From: JAWKHR01 sp041394725
GTDB lineage: Bacteria; Acidobacteriota; Vicinamibacteria; Vicinamibacterales; SCN-69-37
Length of the DNA: 64,000 bases
Reading direction: 5' to 3'
NCBI GenBank assembly: GCA_041394725.1
Contig: JAWKHR010000018.1
Span: forward strand, 1 to 64,000
Shown here one piece after another: positions 24,472-32,671 of the stretch (position 1 is its first letter; each line of letters opens with the position of its first letter). The notes beneath the pieces were generated by a model, which was given only the letters and a program-made list of their open reading frames with translations, was not told the DNA's origin and did no database searches. The position numbers and the translations under genes are program-made.

Positions 24472-25095
24472 CTACTTCGAGTAGAGCTCGACGATCAGCT
24501 GTTCCTGCACGGGCAGGTTGATCTGCTCGCGCGTCGGCAGCGACGCGATGCGCGCGGCGGCCGCGTCGACCGACAGCCACTCGGGCACGCCCCGGCCCTT
24601 GACCTCCTCCATCGCGTGCTGGATGGTCGGGTTCTCGGCGCTGCCCTTGCGCACGCCGACGACGTCCCCCTGGCGGACCAGGTACGACGGGATGTCCACC
24701 TTCCGGCCGTTGACCGTGAAGTGGCCGTGGCGCACCAGCTGCCGCCCCTGGGCCCGCGACGTCGAGAAGCCGCAGCGGTAGACGACGTTGTCCAGCCGCC
24801 GCTCGAGCGTCTGCAGCAGCAGCTCGCCGGTGATGCCCTTCTGCCGGTCCGCGGCCTCGAAGTAGCGGCGGAACTGGTTCTCGAGCACGCCGTAGGTGCG
24901 CTTCACCTTCTGCTTCTCGCGCAGCTGGATGCCGTAGCCCACCATCTTGGCCTTGCGCGCGCGCCCGTGCTGACCGGGCACCACGTTGCGCTTCTCGATC
25001 GCGCACTTCTCCGTGTAGCAGCGCTCGCCCTTCAGGAAGAGCTTCATGCCCTCGCGCCGGCAGAGCCGGCAGACCGGACCGATGTACCGTGCCAT
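24472..25095 (-). CDS. rpsD: Ribosomal protein uS4, zinc (C+) form
   Basis: 207 residues. Primary 16S rRNA binder and, in some bacteria, autoregulator of the alpha operon. Four cysteines at residues 9, 12, 26 and 31 mark the zinc-binding N-terminus. The S4 RNA-binding domain follows (RRLDNVVYRCGFSTSRAQGR; VRHGHFTVNGRKVDIPSY). A 158-bp spacer with an inverted repeat separates it from rpsK. Confidence 0.97.
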   Translation of the reverse strand: MARYIGPVCRLCRREGMKLFLKGERCYTEKCAIEKRNVVPGQHGRARKAKMVGYGIQLREKQKVKRTYGVLENQFRRYFEAADRQKGITGELLLQTLERRLDNVVYRCGFSTSRAQGRQLVRHGHFTVNGRKVDIPSYLVRQGDVVGVRKGSAENPTIQHAMEEVKGRGVPEWLSVDAAAARIASLPTREQINLPVQEQLIVELYSK

Positions 25096-25128
25096 CTGGG
25101 TGATCCTCGCAAACTCGGAAGTCCGAAG

Positions 25129-25233
25129 GTCGAACTTCGAACCTCTGGCGGGCGGCCCTGCCGCCGACCTCTCACTTCACTCCACGACCCGACCGGCGGC
25201 GCCGACGGCGCCCACCGGTGTTCGAACTTCGAC
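25129..25233. repeat. Inverted repeat of TTCGAA-type elements in the rpsK-rpsD spacer
   Basis: GTCGAACTTCGAAC at 25129-25142 and GTTCGAACTTCGAC at 25220-25233 are inverted copies of each other with one mismatch in 14; further partial copies (TCCGAAGG, GACGTTCGACG) flank them. They enclose about 77 bp. The pair could fold the spacer RNA or be a dispersed repeat. Possible link to alpha-operon regulation by uS4 is speculation. Confidence 0.5.
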
Positions 25234-25253
25234 GTTCGACGTGCCCCGTACCC

Positions 25254-25688
25254 TCAGACCCGCCGCTTCTTCGGCGGCCGGCAGCCGTTGTGCGGGATCG
25301 GCGTGACGTCGCGGATGGACTTCACGTCGATGCCCACGGTCTGGAGCGCGCGGATCGCCGACTCGCGCCCGGCGCCGGGCCCCTTGACCCGCACCTCCAG
25401 CGACCGGAGGCCGAACGCCTTGGCGGCGTTGCCGGCGGCCATCGCCGCCTGGGTCGCCGCGAACGGCGTGCCCTTGCGCGAGCCCTTGAACCCGATCCCG
25501 CCCGCGCTCGACCACGCGATCACGTTGCCCTCGGTGTCGGTAATCGTGATCGTGGTGTTGTTGAACGACGCCTGGATGTGGGCGAAGCCGTGGTGCACCA
25601 CGCGCTTCTCGCCGCGCTTCTTGAACGTCTTCTTGCGCTTGGCGGGCTTGCCCGACTCGGCGCCGCCTTCGGCTTGCGTCTTGGCCAT
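25254..25688 (-). CDS. rpsK: Ribosomal protein uS11
   Basis: 144 residues. A basic N-terminal extension of about 25 residues (KPAKRKKTFKKRGEKR) precedes the conserved fold: AHIQASFNNTTITITDTEG, ATQAAMAAGNAAKAFGLRSL, and the C-terminal RDVTPIPHNGCRPPKKRRV. Part of the 30S platform. It starts 3 bp after the rpsM stop. Confidence 0.97.
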   Translation of the reverse strand: MAKTQAEGGAESGKPAKRKKTFKKRGEKRVVHHGFAHIQASFNNTTITITDTEGNVIAWSSAGGIGFKGSRKGTPFAATQAAMAAGNAAKAFGLRSLEVRVKGPGAGRESAIRALQTVGIDVKSIRDVTPIPHNGCRPPKKRRV

Positions 25689-25691
25689 CTG

Positions 25692-26066
25692 CTACTCCGT
25701 CTTCTTGCGGGCGACCGCGCCCCGACGCGGCCCCTTGCGCGTCCGCGCGTTCGTGCGCGTCCGCTGGCCGCGCGCCGGCAGGTTCCGCCGGTGCCGCGCC
25801 CCCCGATAGCTGCCGATCTCGGCGAGCCGCTTGATGTTGAGCGAGATCTCCTTGCGGAGATCGCCCTCCACCCCGCCCTGCTCCTCGATCACCCGGCTGA
25901 TCTTGCGGACGTCGTCCTCCGACAGGTCCTTCACGCGGATGTCGCCACTGACCTCGGCCGCGGCGAGGATGTCGTTCGAGCGCTTCCGGCCGATGCCGTA
26001 GATGTACGTCAGTCCGATCTCGACGCGCTTGGTGCGCGGCAGATCGACGCCTGCAATTCTGGCCAT
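25692..26066 (-). CDS. rpsM: Ribosomal protein uS13
   Basis: 124 residues, normal. Starts MARIAGVDLPRTKRVEIGLT, has the helix-two-turns-helix core (YGIGRKRSNDILAAAEVSG) and the basic tail that contacts the P-site tRNA (RGQRTRTNARTRKGPRRGAV). 30S head protein, and part of bridges B1a/b to the 50S subunit. Three bases downstream of rpmJ. Confidence 0.97.
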   Translation of the reverse strand: MARIAGVDLPRTKRVEIGLTYIYGIGRKRSNDILAAAEVSGDIRVKDLSEDDVRKISRVIEEQGGVEGDLRKEISLNIKRLAEIGSYRGARHRRNLPARGQRTRTNARTRKGPRRGAVARKKTE

Positions 26067-26069
26067 CGC

Positions 26070-26183
26070 CTATCCCTGCCTCTGCTTGTGCTTCTGATTC
26101 GGGCAGATCACGCGGACGACCCCGCGCCGCCGCACGACCTTGCACTTCACGCAAATCCGTTTCACCGAAGCCCTGACCTTCAT
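26070..26183 (-). CDS. rpmJ: Ribosomal protein bL36, zinc (C+) form
   Basis: 37 residues, MKVRASVKRICVKCKVVRRR then GVVRVICPNQKHKQRQG. The ligands C11, C14, C27 and H32 are all there, so this is the zinc form. Too short for most gene callers. It sits between infA and rpsM, the standard place, with 3 bp to rpsM. Confidence 0.95.
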   Translation of the reverse strand: MKVRASVKRICVKCKVVRRRGVVRVICPNQKHKQRQG

Positions 26184-26213
26184 CGCTGCTCCCGCCTTCA
26201 CTCGCCGGCGCGC

Positions 26214-26450
26214 CTAGCGCGCCGGGCGTCGCCGGAGAATCCGCCCCCGGCCGTGGTCGCGCGGACTGAGCGCCACGACCACCCGATCGCCCGTCACGAG
26301 CCGGACGAAATTGACGCCGGGCCCGCTCGCCGCGTGCGCCGTCACCTGGCGCCCGCCTTCGATCCCGACCCGATACAGCGCCCGCGGCAGCACCGCCAGC
26401 ACCGTGCCTTCCACTTCCACCGGCGGCCCGTCCGGCACCCGCGCCGCCAT
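26214..26450 (-). CDS. infA: Translation initiation factor IF-1, divergent
   Basis: 78 residues with an S1/OB fold. Recognisable IF-1 blocks: VEVEGTVLAVLPRALYRVGI, VTAHAASG, VNFVRLVTGDRVVVALSP and GRGRILRRRPAR. The usual KMRMNFIRI segment reads GPGVNFVRL and the N-terminus is changed, so it is an outlying IF-1, but both order (map, infA, rpmJ) and length fit. The ATG at 26450 is 5 bp after the map stop. Blocks the A site in initiation together with IF-2 and IF-3. Confidence 0.85.
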   Translation of the reverse strand: MAARVPDGPPVEVEGTVLAVLPRALYRVGIEGGRQVTAHAASGPGVNFVRLVTGDRVVVALSPRDHGRGRILRRRPAR

Positions 26451-26455
26451 GCCGC

Positions 26456-27232
26456 CTAGTGCGGCCCGGCTCCCGACGTGACCGGCCGCGCCGACAGCAC
26501 CAGCGGGCCCTCCGCGGTCACCGCCACCGAGTGCTCGAAGTGCGCTGCCAGGCTGCCGTCGCGCGTCACCGCGGTCCAGCCGTCCGAGAGCACCTTCGTG
26601 TCGGGCCGGCCCATCGCGACCATCGGCTCGATCGCGAACACCATGCCCGCGGCCAGCTTCGGCCCCCGGCCCGGAGAGCCGTAGTTCGGGATCTGCGGCT
26701 CCTCGTGGAGCTTCTCGCCGATCCCGTGCCCGACGAACTCGCGCACCACGGAAAACCCGTGCTGCTCGACCCACTGCTGCACCGCGTGCCCGATGTCCGA
26801 CAGCCGGCCGCCCACGCGGACCTGCTCGATTCCGTGTTCGAGCGCCTCGCGCGTCACCCGCAGCAGCTCGGTCGTCTTCGCCGGGACCTCGCCGACCGCG
26901 ACCGTGATCGCCGAGTCGCCGTAGTACCCGTCGAGCTTCACCCCGACGTCGAGCGAGACGATGTCGCCCGCCGCCAGCGCCCGCGACGCGGAGGGGATGC
27001 CGTGCACCACCTCCTGATTCACCGACGCGCACAGCGTCGCCGGGTAGCCGCGGTAGCCCTTGAACGCCGGCTCGGCGCCCCGCTCGCGCACCAGCTGCTC
27101 GGCCAGCCGGTCGAGGTCGGCCGTCGTGACGCCCGGTGCCACGGCGGCCTCGAGCCGCGCCAGCACCTCCGCGACGCACTGGTTCGCGGCGCGCAGGCGC
27201 TCGATCTCGGCCGCCGACCGGCACACGATCAC
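26456..27232 (-). CDS. map: Methionine aminopeptidase, type I
   Basis: 258 residues from GTG 27232, which overlaps the adk stop (GTGA); the longer open frame upstream belongs to the adk region. The five metal ligands are D95, D106, H169, E202 and E233, and the substrate His is H79. Removes the initiator Met from nascent proteins at the ribosome. No zinc-finger extension. Position secY-adk-map-infA is standard. Confidence 0.96.
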   Translation of the reverse strand: MIVCRSAAEIERLRAANQCVAEVLARLEAAVAPGVTTADLDRLAEQLVRERGAEPAFKGYRGYPATLCASVNQEVVHGIPSASRALAAGDIVSLDVGVKLDGYYGDSAITVAVGEVPAKTTELLRVTREALEHGIEQVRVGGRLSDIGHAVQQWVEQHGFSVVREFVGHGIGEKLHEEPQIPNYGSPGRGPKLAAGMVFAIEPMVAMGRPDTKVLSDGWTAVTRDGSLAAHFEHSVAVTAEGPLVLSARPVTSGAGPH

Positions 27233-27873
27233 GACTCGACCCCCACCACCGACGCGACCGCCGCGGCCACGTCCTCGGCCACCGCGTTCGGCGACTGATC
27301 CCCGTCCACCGACCGGAACGTCGGCCGGCGGCTGTAGTAGTCCACCAGCGGCTGCGTCTGCTCCCAGTAGACCCGGAGGCGCTCCCGGACCACGTCGGTC
27401 GCGTCGTCGCGCCGCTGGACGAGCTCGCCGCCGCACTTCTCGCACGCCTCGAGGCCCGGCGCCGCGGTCCAGCCGCAGTTGCGGCAGATCCGCCGGCCGC
27501 CCAGCCGCTCGACGAGACGGTCCTCGGGGACCTCCACGTCGATCACCACCAGCGTGCCGACGTCGTCGACGAGCTTGTCGAGCGCCTGCGCCTGGGGCAC
27601 CGTCCGCGGGAACCCGTCGAGCACGAACCCGCGCGCGACGTCCGGGCGCGACAGCCGCTCGCGCACGATCCCGATCATCAGGTCGTCGCCGACGAGCCGG
27701 CCGGTCTCCATCAGGGCGCGGGCCGCCCGCCCGAGCTCGGTGCCGGCCTGCACGGCCTCGCGCAGGATGTCGCCGGTCGAGATCTTCGGGATCCCGCGCG
27801 CGCGCGCGAACCGGTCCGCCTGGGTGCCCTTTCCGGCGCCTGGCGGTCCCAGCATCACCAGCTTCACAGCCAT
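27229..27873 (-). CDS. adk: Adenylate kinase, long form with zinc-type LID
   Basis: 214 residues from ATG 27873; an earlier in-frame ATG would add 14 unconserved residues. P-loop GPPGAGKGTQ at 8-17, AMP site DGFPRT, and LID domain with the cysteine set CRNC...CEKC near residues 128-149 that should bind zinc. Converts ATP and AMP to 2 ADP. Its stop overlaps the map start. Confidence 0.96.
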   Translation of the reverse strand: MAVKLVMLGPPGAGKGTQADRFARARGIPKISTGDILREAVQAGTELGRAARALMETGRLVGDDLMIGIVRERLSRPDVARGFVLDGFPRTVPQAQALDKLVDDVGTLVVIDVEVPEDRLVERLGGRRICRNCGWTAAPGLEACEKCGGELVQRRDDATDVVRERLRVYWEQTQPLVDYYSRRPTFRSVDGDQSPNAVAEDVAAAVASVVGVES

Positions 27874-27907
27874 CCCGGCGTCGCGGCCGCGCCGCCCCGG
27901 GGCCGCA

Positions 27908-29290
27908 TCAGCCACGCCTCCCGCGGACCCGCGTCTTCTTCATGAAGCCGTCGTAGTGCCGCATGATCAGCTGGGACTCCACCTGCTGCACCGTGTCCAT
28001 CGCGACGCCGACGATGATCAGCAGTGACGTGCCGCCGAAGTAGAACGTCACGCCGAGGCCCTCGGTGATGAACCGCGGGATCACCGCGTCGAGCTGGTCG
28101 CCGATGAACGGGATCGGCGCCACCTTGAACCCGGTCAGCATGAACTCCGGCAGCAGCGCGATGAGCGCCAGGTAGATCGCGCCGAACAGCGTCACGCGCG
28201 CCAGGATGCCGTCGATGTACTCGGCGGTGCGCTTGCCGGGCCGGATGCCCGGCACGAACCCGCCGTACTTCCGCATGTTCTCCGCGACGTCATCCGGGTT
28301 GAAGATGATCGCCGTGTAGAAGTACGCGAAGAAGATGATCAGCCCGATGTAGAGCAGGTTGTAGAGCGGGTACCCGATCGACAGCTGCTCGATCGCACTC
28401 GCCGCGAACCCCGTCTGCGCGAACATCGGTTTGAGCGTCTGCGGGAACGCCAGAATCGACGACGCGAAGATGACCGGCATGACGCCGCCGGTGTTCACCT
28501 TCAGCGGGATGTGCGTGCTGGCGCCGCCGTACATCCGCCGGCCCACCATCCGCCTGGCGTACTGCACGGTGACCCGCCGGTAGCCGCGCTCGACGAACAC
28601 GACCGCGCCGACGACCGCGACCATCAGCATCAGCAGGACGGCCAGGCGCAGCAGGCCCATCTGCCCGCTCTGGAGCTGGCCCAGCGTGGACACCACGCCG
28701 CGCGGCAGCCCGACGACGATGCCGGCGTAGATGAGCAGCGACATGCCGTTGCCGACGCCGCGCTCGGTGATCTGCTCGCCGAGCCACATGACGAGCACCG
28801 ACCCGGTCGTGAGCGTCAGCACCGTCATGGCACGGAAGCCCCAGCCCGGATCCGGCACGATGTTGAGGCCACCCTGCTGGTTGAAGTTCTCGAGGAAGAA
28901 CGCGATGCCCAGCGACTGCACCACGCTCAGCAGGATCGTCCCGTACCGCGTGTACTGGGTGATCTTCCGCCGCCCCAGCTCGCCTTCCTTCGACAGACGC
29001 TCCAGGTACGGCCAGACGACCGTGAGCAGCTGCAGAATGATCGACGCGCTGATGTACGGCATCACGCCCAGCGCGAAGACCGTCATCTGCGACAGCTGAT
29101 ATCCCGAGAACATGTCGTACAGGCCGAAGAGACCTCCGGCCGCCTGCTGAGTCAGCTCAGCCAGCGCGGCCCCGTTGATCCCCGGCGTCGGGATGTGCGC
29201 CCCGAGCCGGTACACGGCGAGGATGCCCAGCGTGAAGAGCACCCGCTTCCGCAGTTCCGGTATCGCGAAGATGTTCTTGATACTGTCCAT
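27908..29290 (-). CDS. secY: Protein translocase subunit SecY
   Basis: 460 residues from ATG 29290, with ten hydrophobic segments. Conserved landmarks: start region IFAIPELRKRVLFTLGILAV, GALAELTQQ-like plug neighbourhood (TPGINGAALAELTQQ), GLGIAF-type helix, and the cytoplasmic loops PDDVAENMRKYGGFVPGIRPG and C-terminal SQLIMRHYDGFMKKT. Forms the SecYEG channel. Lies between rplO and adk as in most spc operons. Confidence 0.97.
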   Translation of the reverse strand: MDSIKNIFAIPELRKRVLFTLGILAVYRLGAHIPTPGINGAALAELTQQAAGGLFGLYDMFSGYQLSQMTVFALGVMPYISASIILQLLTVVWPYLERLSKEGELGRRKITQYTRYGTILLSVVQSLGIAFFLENFNQQGGLNIVPDPGWGFRAMTVLTLTTGSVLVMWLGEQITERGVGNGMSLLIYAGIVVGLPRGVVSTLGQLQSGQMGLLRLAVLLMLMVAVVGAVVFVERGYRRVTVQYARRMVGRRMYGGASTHIPLKVNTGGVMPVIFASSILAFPQTLKPMFAQTGFAASAIEQLSIGYPLYNLLYIGLIIFFAYFYTAIIFNPDDVAENMRKYGGFVPGIRPGKRTAEYIDGILARVTLFGAIYLALIALLPEFMLTGFKVAPIPFIGDQLDAVIPRFITEGLGVTFYFGGTSLLIIVGVAMDTVQQVESQLIMRHYDGFMKKTRVRGRRG

Positions 29291-29372
29291 GTCCTCATCT
29301 CGCGATCCCGCCACCGGACCCTCGCGCCCGCCCGCGACCGTCGCGGGCGTGACCGGGGGTCCGGTCGCCGGA

Positions 29373-29819
29373 TCAGTCGATGACTTCCGCTACGCCCCCG
29401 GCCGCCGCGATCTTCTCCGCGGCCGTGCCGGAGAACTTGTGGGCCCGCACCGTCAGCGCCTTCGCGATCTCGCCGCGGCCGAGCACCTTGACGGGGGCCT
29501 TCGTGCCGTGCACCAGGCCGCGCTCGCGCAGCAGCTCCGGCGTCACCGACGAGCCCGCCTCGAAGACCGTCGTCAGCGTGTCGAGGTTGACCACCGCGTA
29601 CTCGACACGGAACGGGTTGTGGAAGCCGCGCTTCGGCACGCGCCGGTGCAGCGGCATCTGGCCGCCCTCGAAGCCGCGCTTGTGCCGGAAGCCCGACCGG
29701 GACTTCGCGCCCTTCTCGCCCCGGCCCGCGGTCTTGCCGTGGCCCGTCCCGGGCCCGCGGCCGACCCGCTTCTTCGCGTGCTTGGCGCCCTTGGGCGGAC
29801 GCAGGTTGTTCAGCGACAT
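29373..29819 (-). CDS. rplO: Ribosomal protein uL15
   Basis: 148 residues. Starts MSLNNLRPPKGAKHAKKRVG, continues with the Gly/Lys/Arg-rich RNA-binding arm (GPGTGHGKTAGRGEKGAKSR) and ends in the globular part with the signature region KVLGRGEIAKALTVRAHKFS. Its ATG nearly touches the rpmD stop. Late 50S assembly protein. Confidence 0.97.
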   Translation of the reverse strand: MSLNNLRPPKGAKHAKKRVGRGPGTGHGKTAGRGEKGAKSRSGFRHKRGFEGGQMPLHRRVPKRGFHNPFRVEYAVVNLDTLTTVFEAGSSVTPELLRERGLVHGTKAPVKVLGRGEIAKALTVRAHKFSGTAAEKIAAAGGVAEVID

Positions 29820-29820
29820 G

Positions 29821-30000
29821 TCAGCTCGGCTCCACTCTCACCAGGTGACGCACGCGGAGGATGAGCCCCCGCGTCGCCGGCGTGTCCTCGACCTCGATCG
29901 TGTGCCGGATGCGGCGCAGGCCCAGGCTGCGCAGGGCCGTCTTCTGCTTCTTGTCGAAGCCGATGCCGCTCCGGATCTGGGTGACCTTCAGGGCCTTCAT
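29821..30000 (-). CDS. rpmD: Ribosomal protein uL30
   Basis: 59 residues. Reads MKALKVTQIRSGIGFDKKQK, then TALRSLGLRRIRHTIEVEDT and a short VRHLVRVEPS end. Begins inside the stop of rpsE (ATGA) and ends one base before the rplO ATG. Correct length and order for bacterial uL30; small enough to be missed by gene callers. Confidence 0.95.
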   Translation of the reverse strand: MKALKVTQIRSGIGFDKKQKTALRSLGLRRIRHTIEVEDTPATRGLILRVRHLVRVEPS

Positions 30001-30512
30001 GCTCCCACCAGCTCCTCGACGTCCTTGCCGCGCAGCCGCGCCACGGCGGCCGGGTCGCGCAGGTCGGTCAGCGCCGCGAACGTCGCGCGGACCACGTTGT
30101 GGGGATTCGCCGTGCCGAGCGACTTGGTCAGCACGTTGTTGATCCCGGCCGACTCGACGACCGCGCGCACCGCGCCGCCCGCGATGATGCCGGTCCCGTC
30201 GGGCGCCGGCTTGAGCAGCACCGACCCGGCGCCGAAACGGCCGAGCACGGGGTGCGGAATCGTCGTCCCGCGCATCGGCACGCGGACGAGGGCCTTCTTC
30301 GCCGCCTCGATCGCCTTCTTGATCGCCGACGGCACCTCCTTGGCCTTGCCGATGCCGAAGCCGACCACGCCCTGGCCGTCACCGACGACCACGAGCGCGC
30401 TGAAGCTCAGGTTCTTGCCGCCCTTGACGACCTTGGTGACGCGGCTGATGTTGACCACCGTGTCCTTGAGCTCGAGCTGCGAGGGATCGATTCTTTCGCG
30501 AAAGTCCGCCAT
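29997..30512 (-). CDS. rpsE: Ribosomal protein uS5
   Basis: 171 residues. The N-terminal double-stranded RNA-binding part shows ELKDTVVNISRVTKVVKGG and the conserved glycine loop DGQGVVGFGIGKAKEVPSAI; the C-terminal part has GTGIIAGGAVRAVVESAGI. Contributes to decoding accuracy and the mRNA entry tunnel. Overlaps rpmD by 4 bp. Confidence 0.97.
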   Translation of the reverse strand: MADFRERIDPSQLELKDTVVNISRVTKVVKGGKNLSFSALVVVGDGQGVVGFGIGKAKEVPSAIKKAIEAAKKALVRVPMRGTTIPHPVLGRFGAGSVLLKPAPDGTGIIAGGAVRAVVESAGINNVLTKSLGTANPHNVVRATFAALTDLRDPAAVARLRGKDVEELVGA

Positions 30513-30515
30513 GTC

Positions 30516-30890
30516 TCAGAACTCCAGGCCCGCTTTGCGCGCCGCGTCGGCCAGCGCGCGAATCCGGCCGTGATAGAGGTAGCCGCCGCGGTCGAACACG
30601 ACCCGCGTGATGCCCTTGGCCTTCAGCCGCTCGGCCACCACCGTCCCGAGCGCCGCCGCGCCGGCCACGTTGCCGCCGGTCGGCCCGCCCGTGAACGTGC
30701 CCTTCAGGCCAGGCTCGACGCTCGAGGCCGCCACCACCGTCCGGCCGGTCGAGTCGTCGATGACCTGCGCCGAGATGTGCGCCAGCGACCGCGCCACCGC
30801 CATCCGGGGCCGCTCGGTCGTGCCGGTGATCCGCTTGCGCTGCCGCAGCCGGATCCGCTCCTGCCGGTCCTTCTTCGTGCGAATCTTCAT
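30516..30890 (-). CDS. rplR: Ribosomal protein uL18
   Basis: 124 residues. Arg/Lys-rich start (RTKKDRQERIRLRQRKRITG), then RPRMAVARSLAHISAQVIDD, the VVAASS block and the C-terminal VFDRGGYLYHGRIRALADAA. Carries 5S rRNA into the 50S with uL5. Three bases upstream of rpsE. Confidence 0.97.
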   Translation of the reverse strand: MKIRTKKDRQERIRLRQRKRITGTTERPRMAVARSLAHISAQVIDDSTGRTVVAASSVEPGLKGTFTGGPTGGNVAGAAALGTVVAERLKAKGITRVVFDRGGYLYHGRIRALADAARKAGLEF

Positions 30891-30903
30891 ACGTCGCTCC
30901 GCT

Positions 30904-31440
30904 CTACGCCCCGGTCTTGCCGACCTTCTTCTTGAGGACCTCGCCCGTGTAGCGGACGCCCTTCTGCTTGTACGGGTCCGGCCGGCGCAGGCCGCGGATG
31001 TTCGCCGCCACCTGCCCCACCAGCTGCCGGTCGATGCCCGTCACCGTGACGTGCGTCTGCTTGTCGACCGCGATGTCGATGCCCGTCGGCACGTCGAAGA
31101 CGATCGGGTGCGAGTAGCCCAGGGCGAACACGACCTGCTTGCCCTTGACCTCGGCGCGATAGCCGACGCCCACGATGTCGAGCTCCTTCTTGAAGCCCTG
31201 CGTGACGCCGGTCACCGCGTTCGCCACCAGCGTCCGCGCGAGCCCGTGGAACTTCCGGAACTCCGGGTCGGCCGACGCGAGCTGCGCCGTCAGCTCCGCG
31301 CCGTCGAGCGCGAACGACACGCCCGGCGGCACCTTCTGCGTCAGCGTGCCCTTCGGGCCCTTGACCTGGACCGCGTCGGGCTGGACCGTGACGGTCACGC
31401 CCTTCGGGACCTGAATCGGTTTCTTTCCAATACGCGACAT
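30904..31440 (-). CDS. rplF: Ribosomal protein uL6
   Basis: 178 residues from ATG 31440; an ATG 42 nt upstream adds unconserved residues. Starts MSRIGKKPIQVPKGVTVTV and has two tandem folds; the second ends with the signature RRPDPYKQKGVRYTGEVLKK. Sits near the sarcin-ricin loop and factor-binding site. Confidence 0.97.
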   Translation of the reverse strand: MSRIGKKPIQVPKGVTVTVQPDAVQVKGPKGTLTQKVPPGVSFALDGAELTAQLASADPEFRKFHGLARTLVANAVTGVTQGFKKELDIVGVGYRAEVKGKQVVFALGYSHPIVFDVPTGIDIAVDKQTHVTVTGIDRQLVGQVAANIRGLRRPDPYKQKGVRYTGEVLKKKVGKTGA

Positions 31441-31492
31441 GGTCGTCTCACTTCCGTGCCGGGCGCCGGGCGCCCGTCGCACGACTCCGCCT

Positions 31493-31891
31493 CTACCAGA
31501 TGTTGCAGAGCACCTCGCCGCCCACGCCGGCCTGGACGGCCTGCCGGCCCGTCATCACGCCGTGGGACGTCGTCAGGATGCTCGTGCCGAGCCCGCCCAT
31601 CACCCGGGGCACGTCGTTACGGCCCAGGTAGACGCGGCGGCCGGGCCGGCTCACGCGCTCGAGCCCGGTAATCACGTTCTCCCCGCGGGGGCCGTACTTG
31701 AGGAACAGCCGGAGGTACGGGCGCGGCACCTCGCCGGCCTCGACGGTCCTGAAGCCCTGGATGTAGCCTTCCTGCTCGAGGATGCGGGCGATCTCCGCCT
31801 TGAACCGGGAGGCGGGCACGTCCACGCGCTGATGCCGCGCGTGCACGGCATTGCGGATCCTGGTGAGCATGTCTGCGATCGGATCGGTCAT
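31493..31891 (-). CDS. rpsH: Ribosomal protein uS8
   Basis: 132 residues. Starts MTDPIADMLTRIRNAVHARH, and ends with the S8 signature GGLGTSILTTSHGVMTGRQA before EVLCNIW. Binds the central domain of 16S rRNA; a translational repressor of the spc operon in Escherichia coli, with no matching site recognised here. Confidence 0.97.
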   Translation of the reverse strand: MTDPIADMLTRIRNAVHARHQRVDVPASRFKAEIARILEQEGYIQGFRTVEAGEVPRPYLRLFLKYGPRGENVITGLERVSRPGRRVYLGRNDVPRVMGGLGTSILTTSHGVMTGRQAVQAGVGGEVLCNIW

Positions 31892-31937
31892 GTGCTGTCC
31901 TTACGAGAACGGTCTGCTGTCGATCTCCGGCCCGGCG

Positions 31938-32123
31938 CTACCAGCTGCTCTTGATCACGCCGGCCACCTCGCCGCGGAGCGCGAGCTCGCGGAAACAGAG
32001 GCGACAGAGCGCGAACTTGCGCAGGTAGGCGCGCGGCCGGCCGCACTTCTGGCAGCGATTCCGCCGCCGCACCCCGAACTTGGCCTTCTTCCGGTCCTTG
32101 ACGCTCTTTGCAGTCGTAGCCAT
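31938..32123 (-). CDS. rpsN: Ribosomal protein uS14, zinc (C+) form
   Basis: 61 residues, type Z. Zinc ligands are the two pairs CQKC and CRLC; the rest is MATTAKSVKDRKKAKFGVRR, AYLRKFALCRLCFRELALR and the end GEVAGVIKSSW. The short zinc form is the kind found in thermophiles, actinobacteria and many deep lineages, in contrast to the 101-residue form of enterobacteria. Confidence 0.97.
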   Translation of the reverse strand: MATTAKSVKDRKKAKFGVRRRNRCQKCGRPRAYLRKFALCRLCFRELALRGEVAGVIKSSW

Positions 32124-32128
32124 GGTCG

Positions 32129-32671
32129 TCAGTTCTGGCGGAACGGCATGCCCATCAGCTGGAGCAGCCGCCGCGCCTCCTCGTCGGTGGTCGCCGTGGT
32201 GACGACCGAGATGTTGAGCCCCCGCGACGTGTCCACCTTCAGGTAGTCGATTTCCGGGAACATCAGCTGGTCGCGCAGGCCGAGCGTGTAGTTGCCGCGG
32301 CCGTCGAAGCCGCGCGCCGACACGCCGCGGAAGTCGCGCACGCGGGGCAGCGCCACCGCGATCAGCCGGTCCAGGAACTCGAACATCCGGTCGCCGCGCA
32401 GCGTGACCATCGCGCCGATCGGCATGCCCTTGCGGAGCTTGAACTGCGCGATCGACTTCTTCGCGCGCGTCACGACCGCCTTCTGGCCGGTGATCCGGCT
32501 GAGCTCGTCGGCGCCGGTGTCGACCACCTTGGCGTTCTGCGTGCCCTCGCCGAGGCCCATGTTGACCACGACCTTCGTGATGCGGGGCACGGCCATGATG
32601 TTGGCGTAGCCGAACTCCTTCCGGAGGGCCGGCACGACCTCGGACTTGTAACGGTCTCTCAGGCGGCTCAT
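32129..32671 (-). CDS. rplE: Ribosomal protein uL5
   Basis: 180 residues from ATG 32671, which overlaps the rplX stop. Landmarks: SRLRDRYKSEVVPALRKEFG, PRITKVVVNMGLG, and the signature RMFEFLDRLIAVALPRVRDF. Binds 5S rRNA with uL18 and contacts the P-site tRNA. Extra residues in the longer open frame are shadow of rplX. Confidence 0.97.
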   Translation of the reverse strand: MSRLRDRYKSEVVPALRKEFGYANIMAVPRITKVVVNMGLGEGTQNAKVVDTGADELSRITGQKAVVTRAKKSIAQFKLRKGMPIGAMVTLRGDRMFEFLDRLIAVALPRVRDFRGVSARGFDGRGNYTLGLRDQLMFPEIDYLKVDTSRGLNISVVTTATTDEEARRLLQLMGMPFRQN

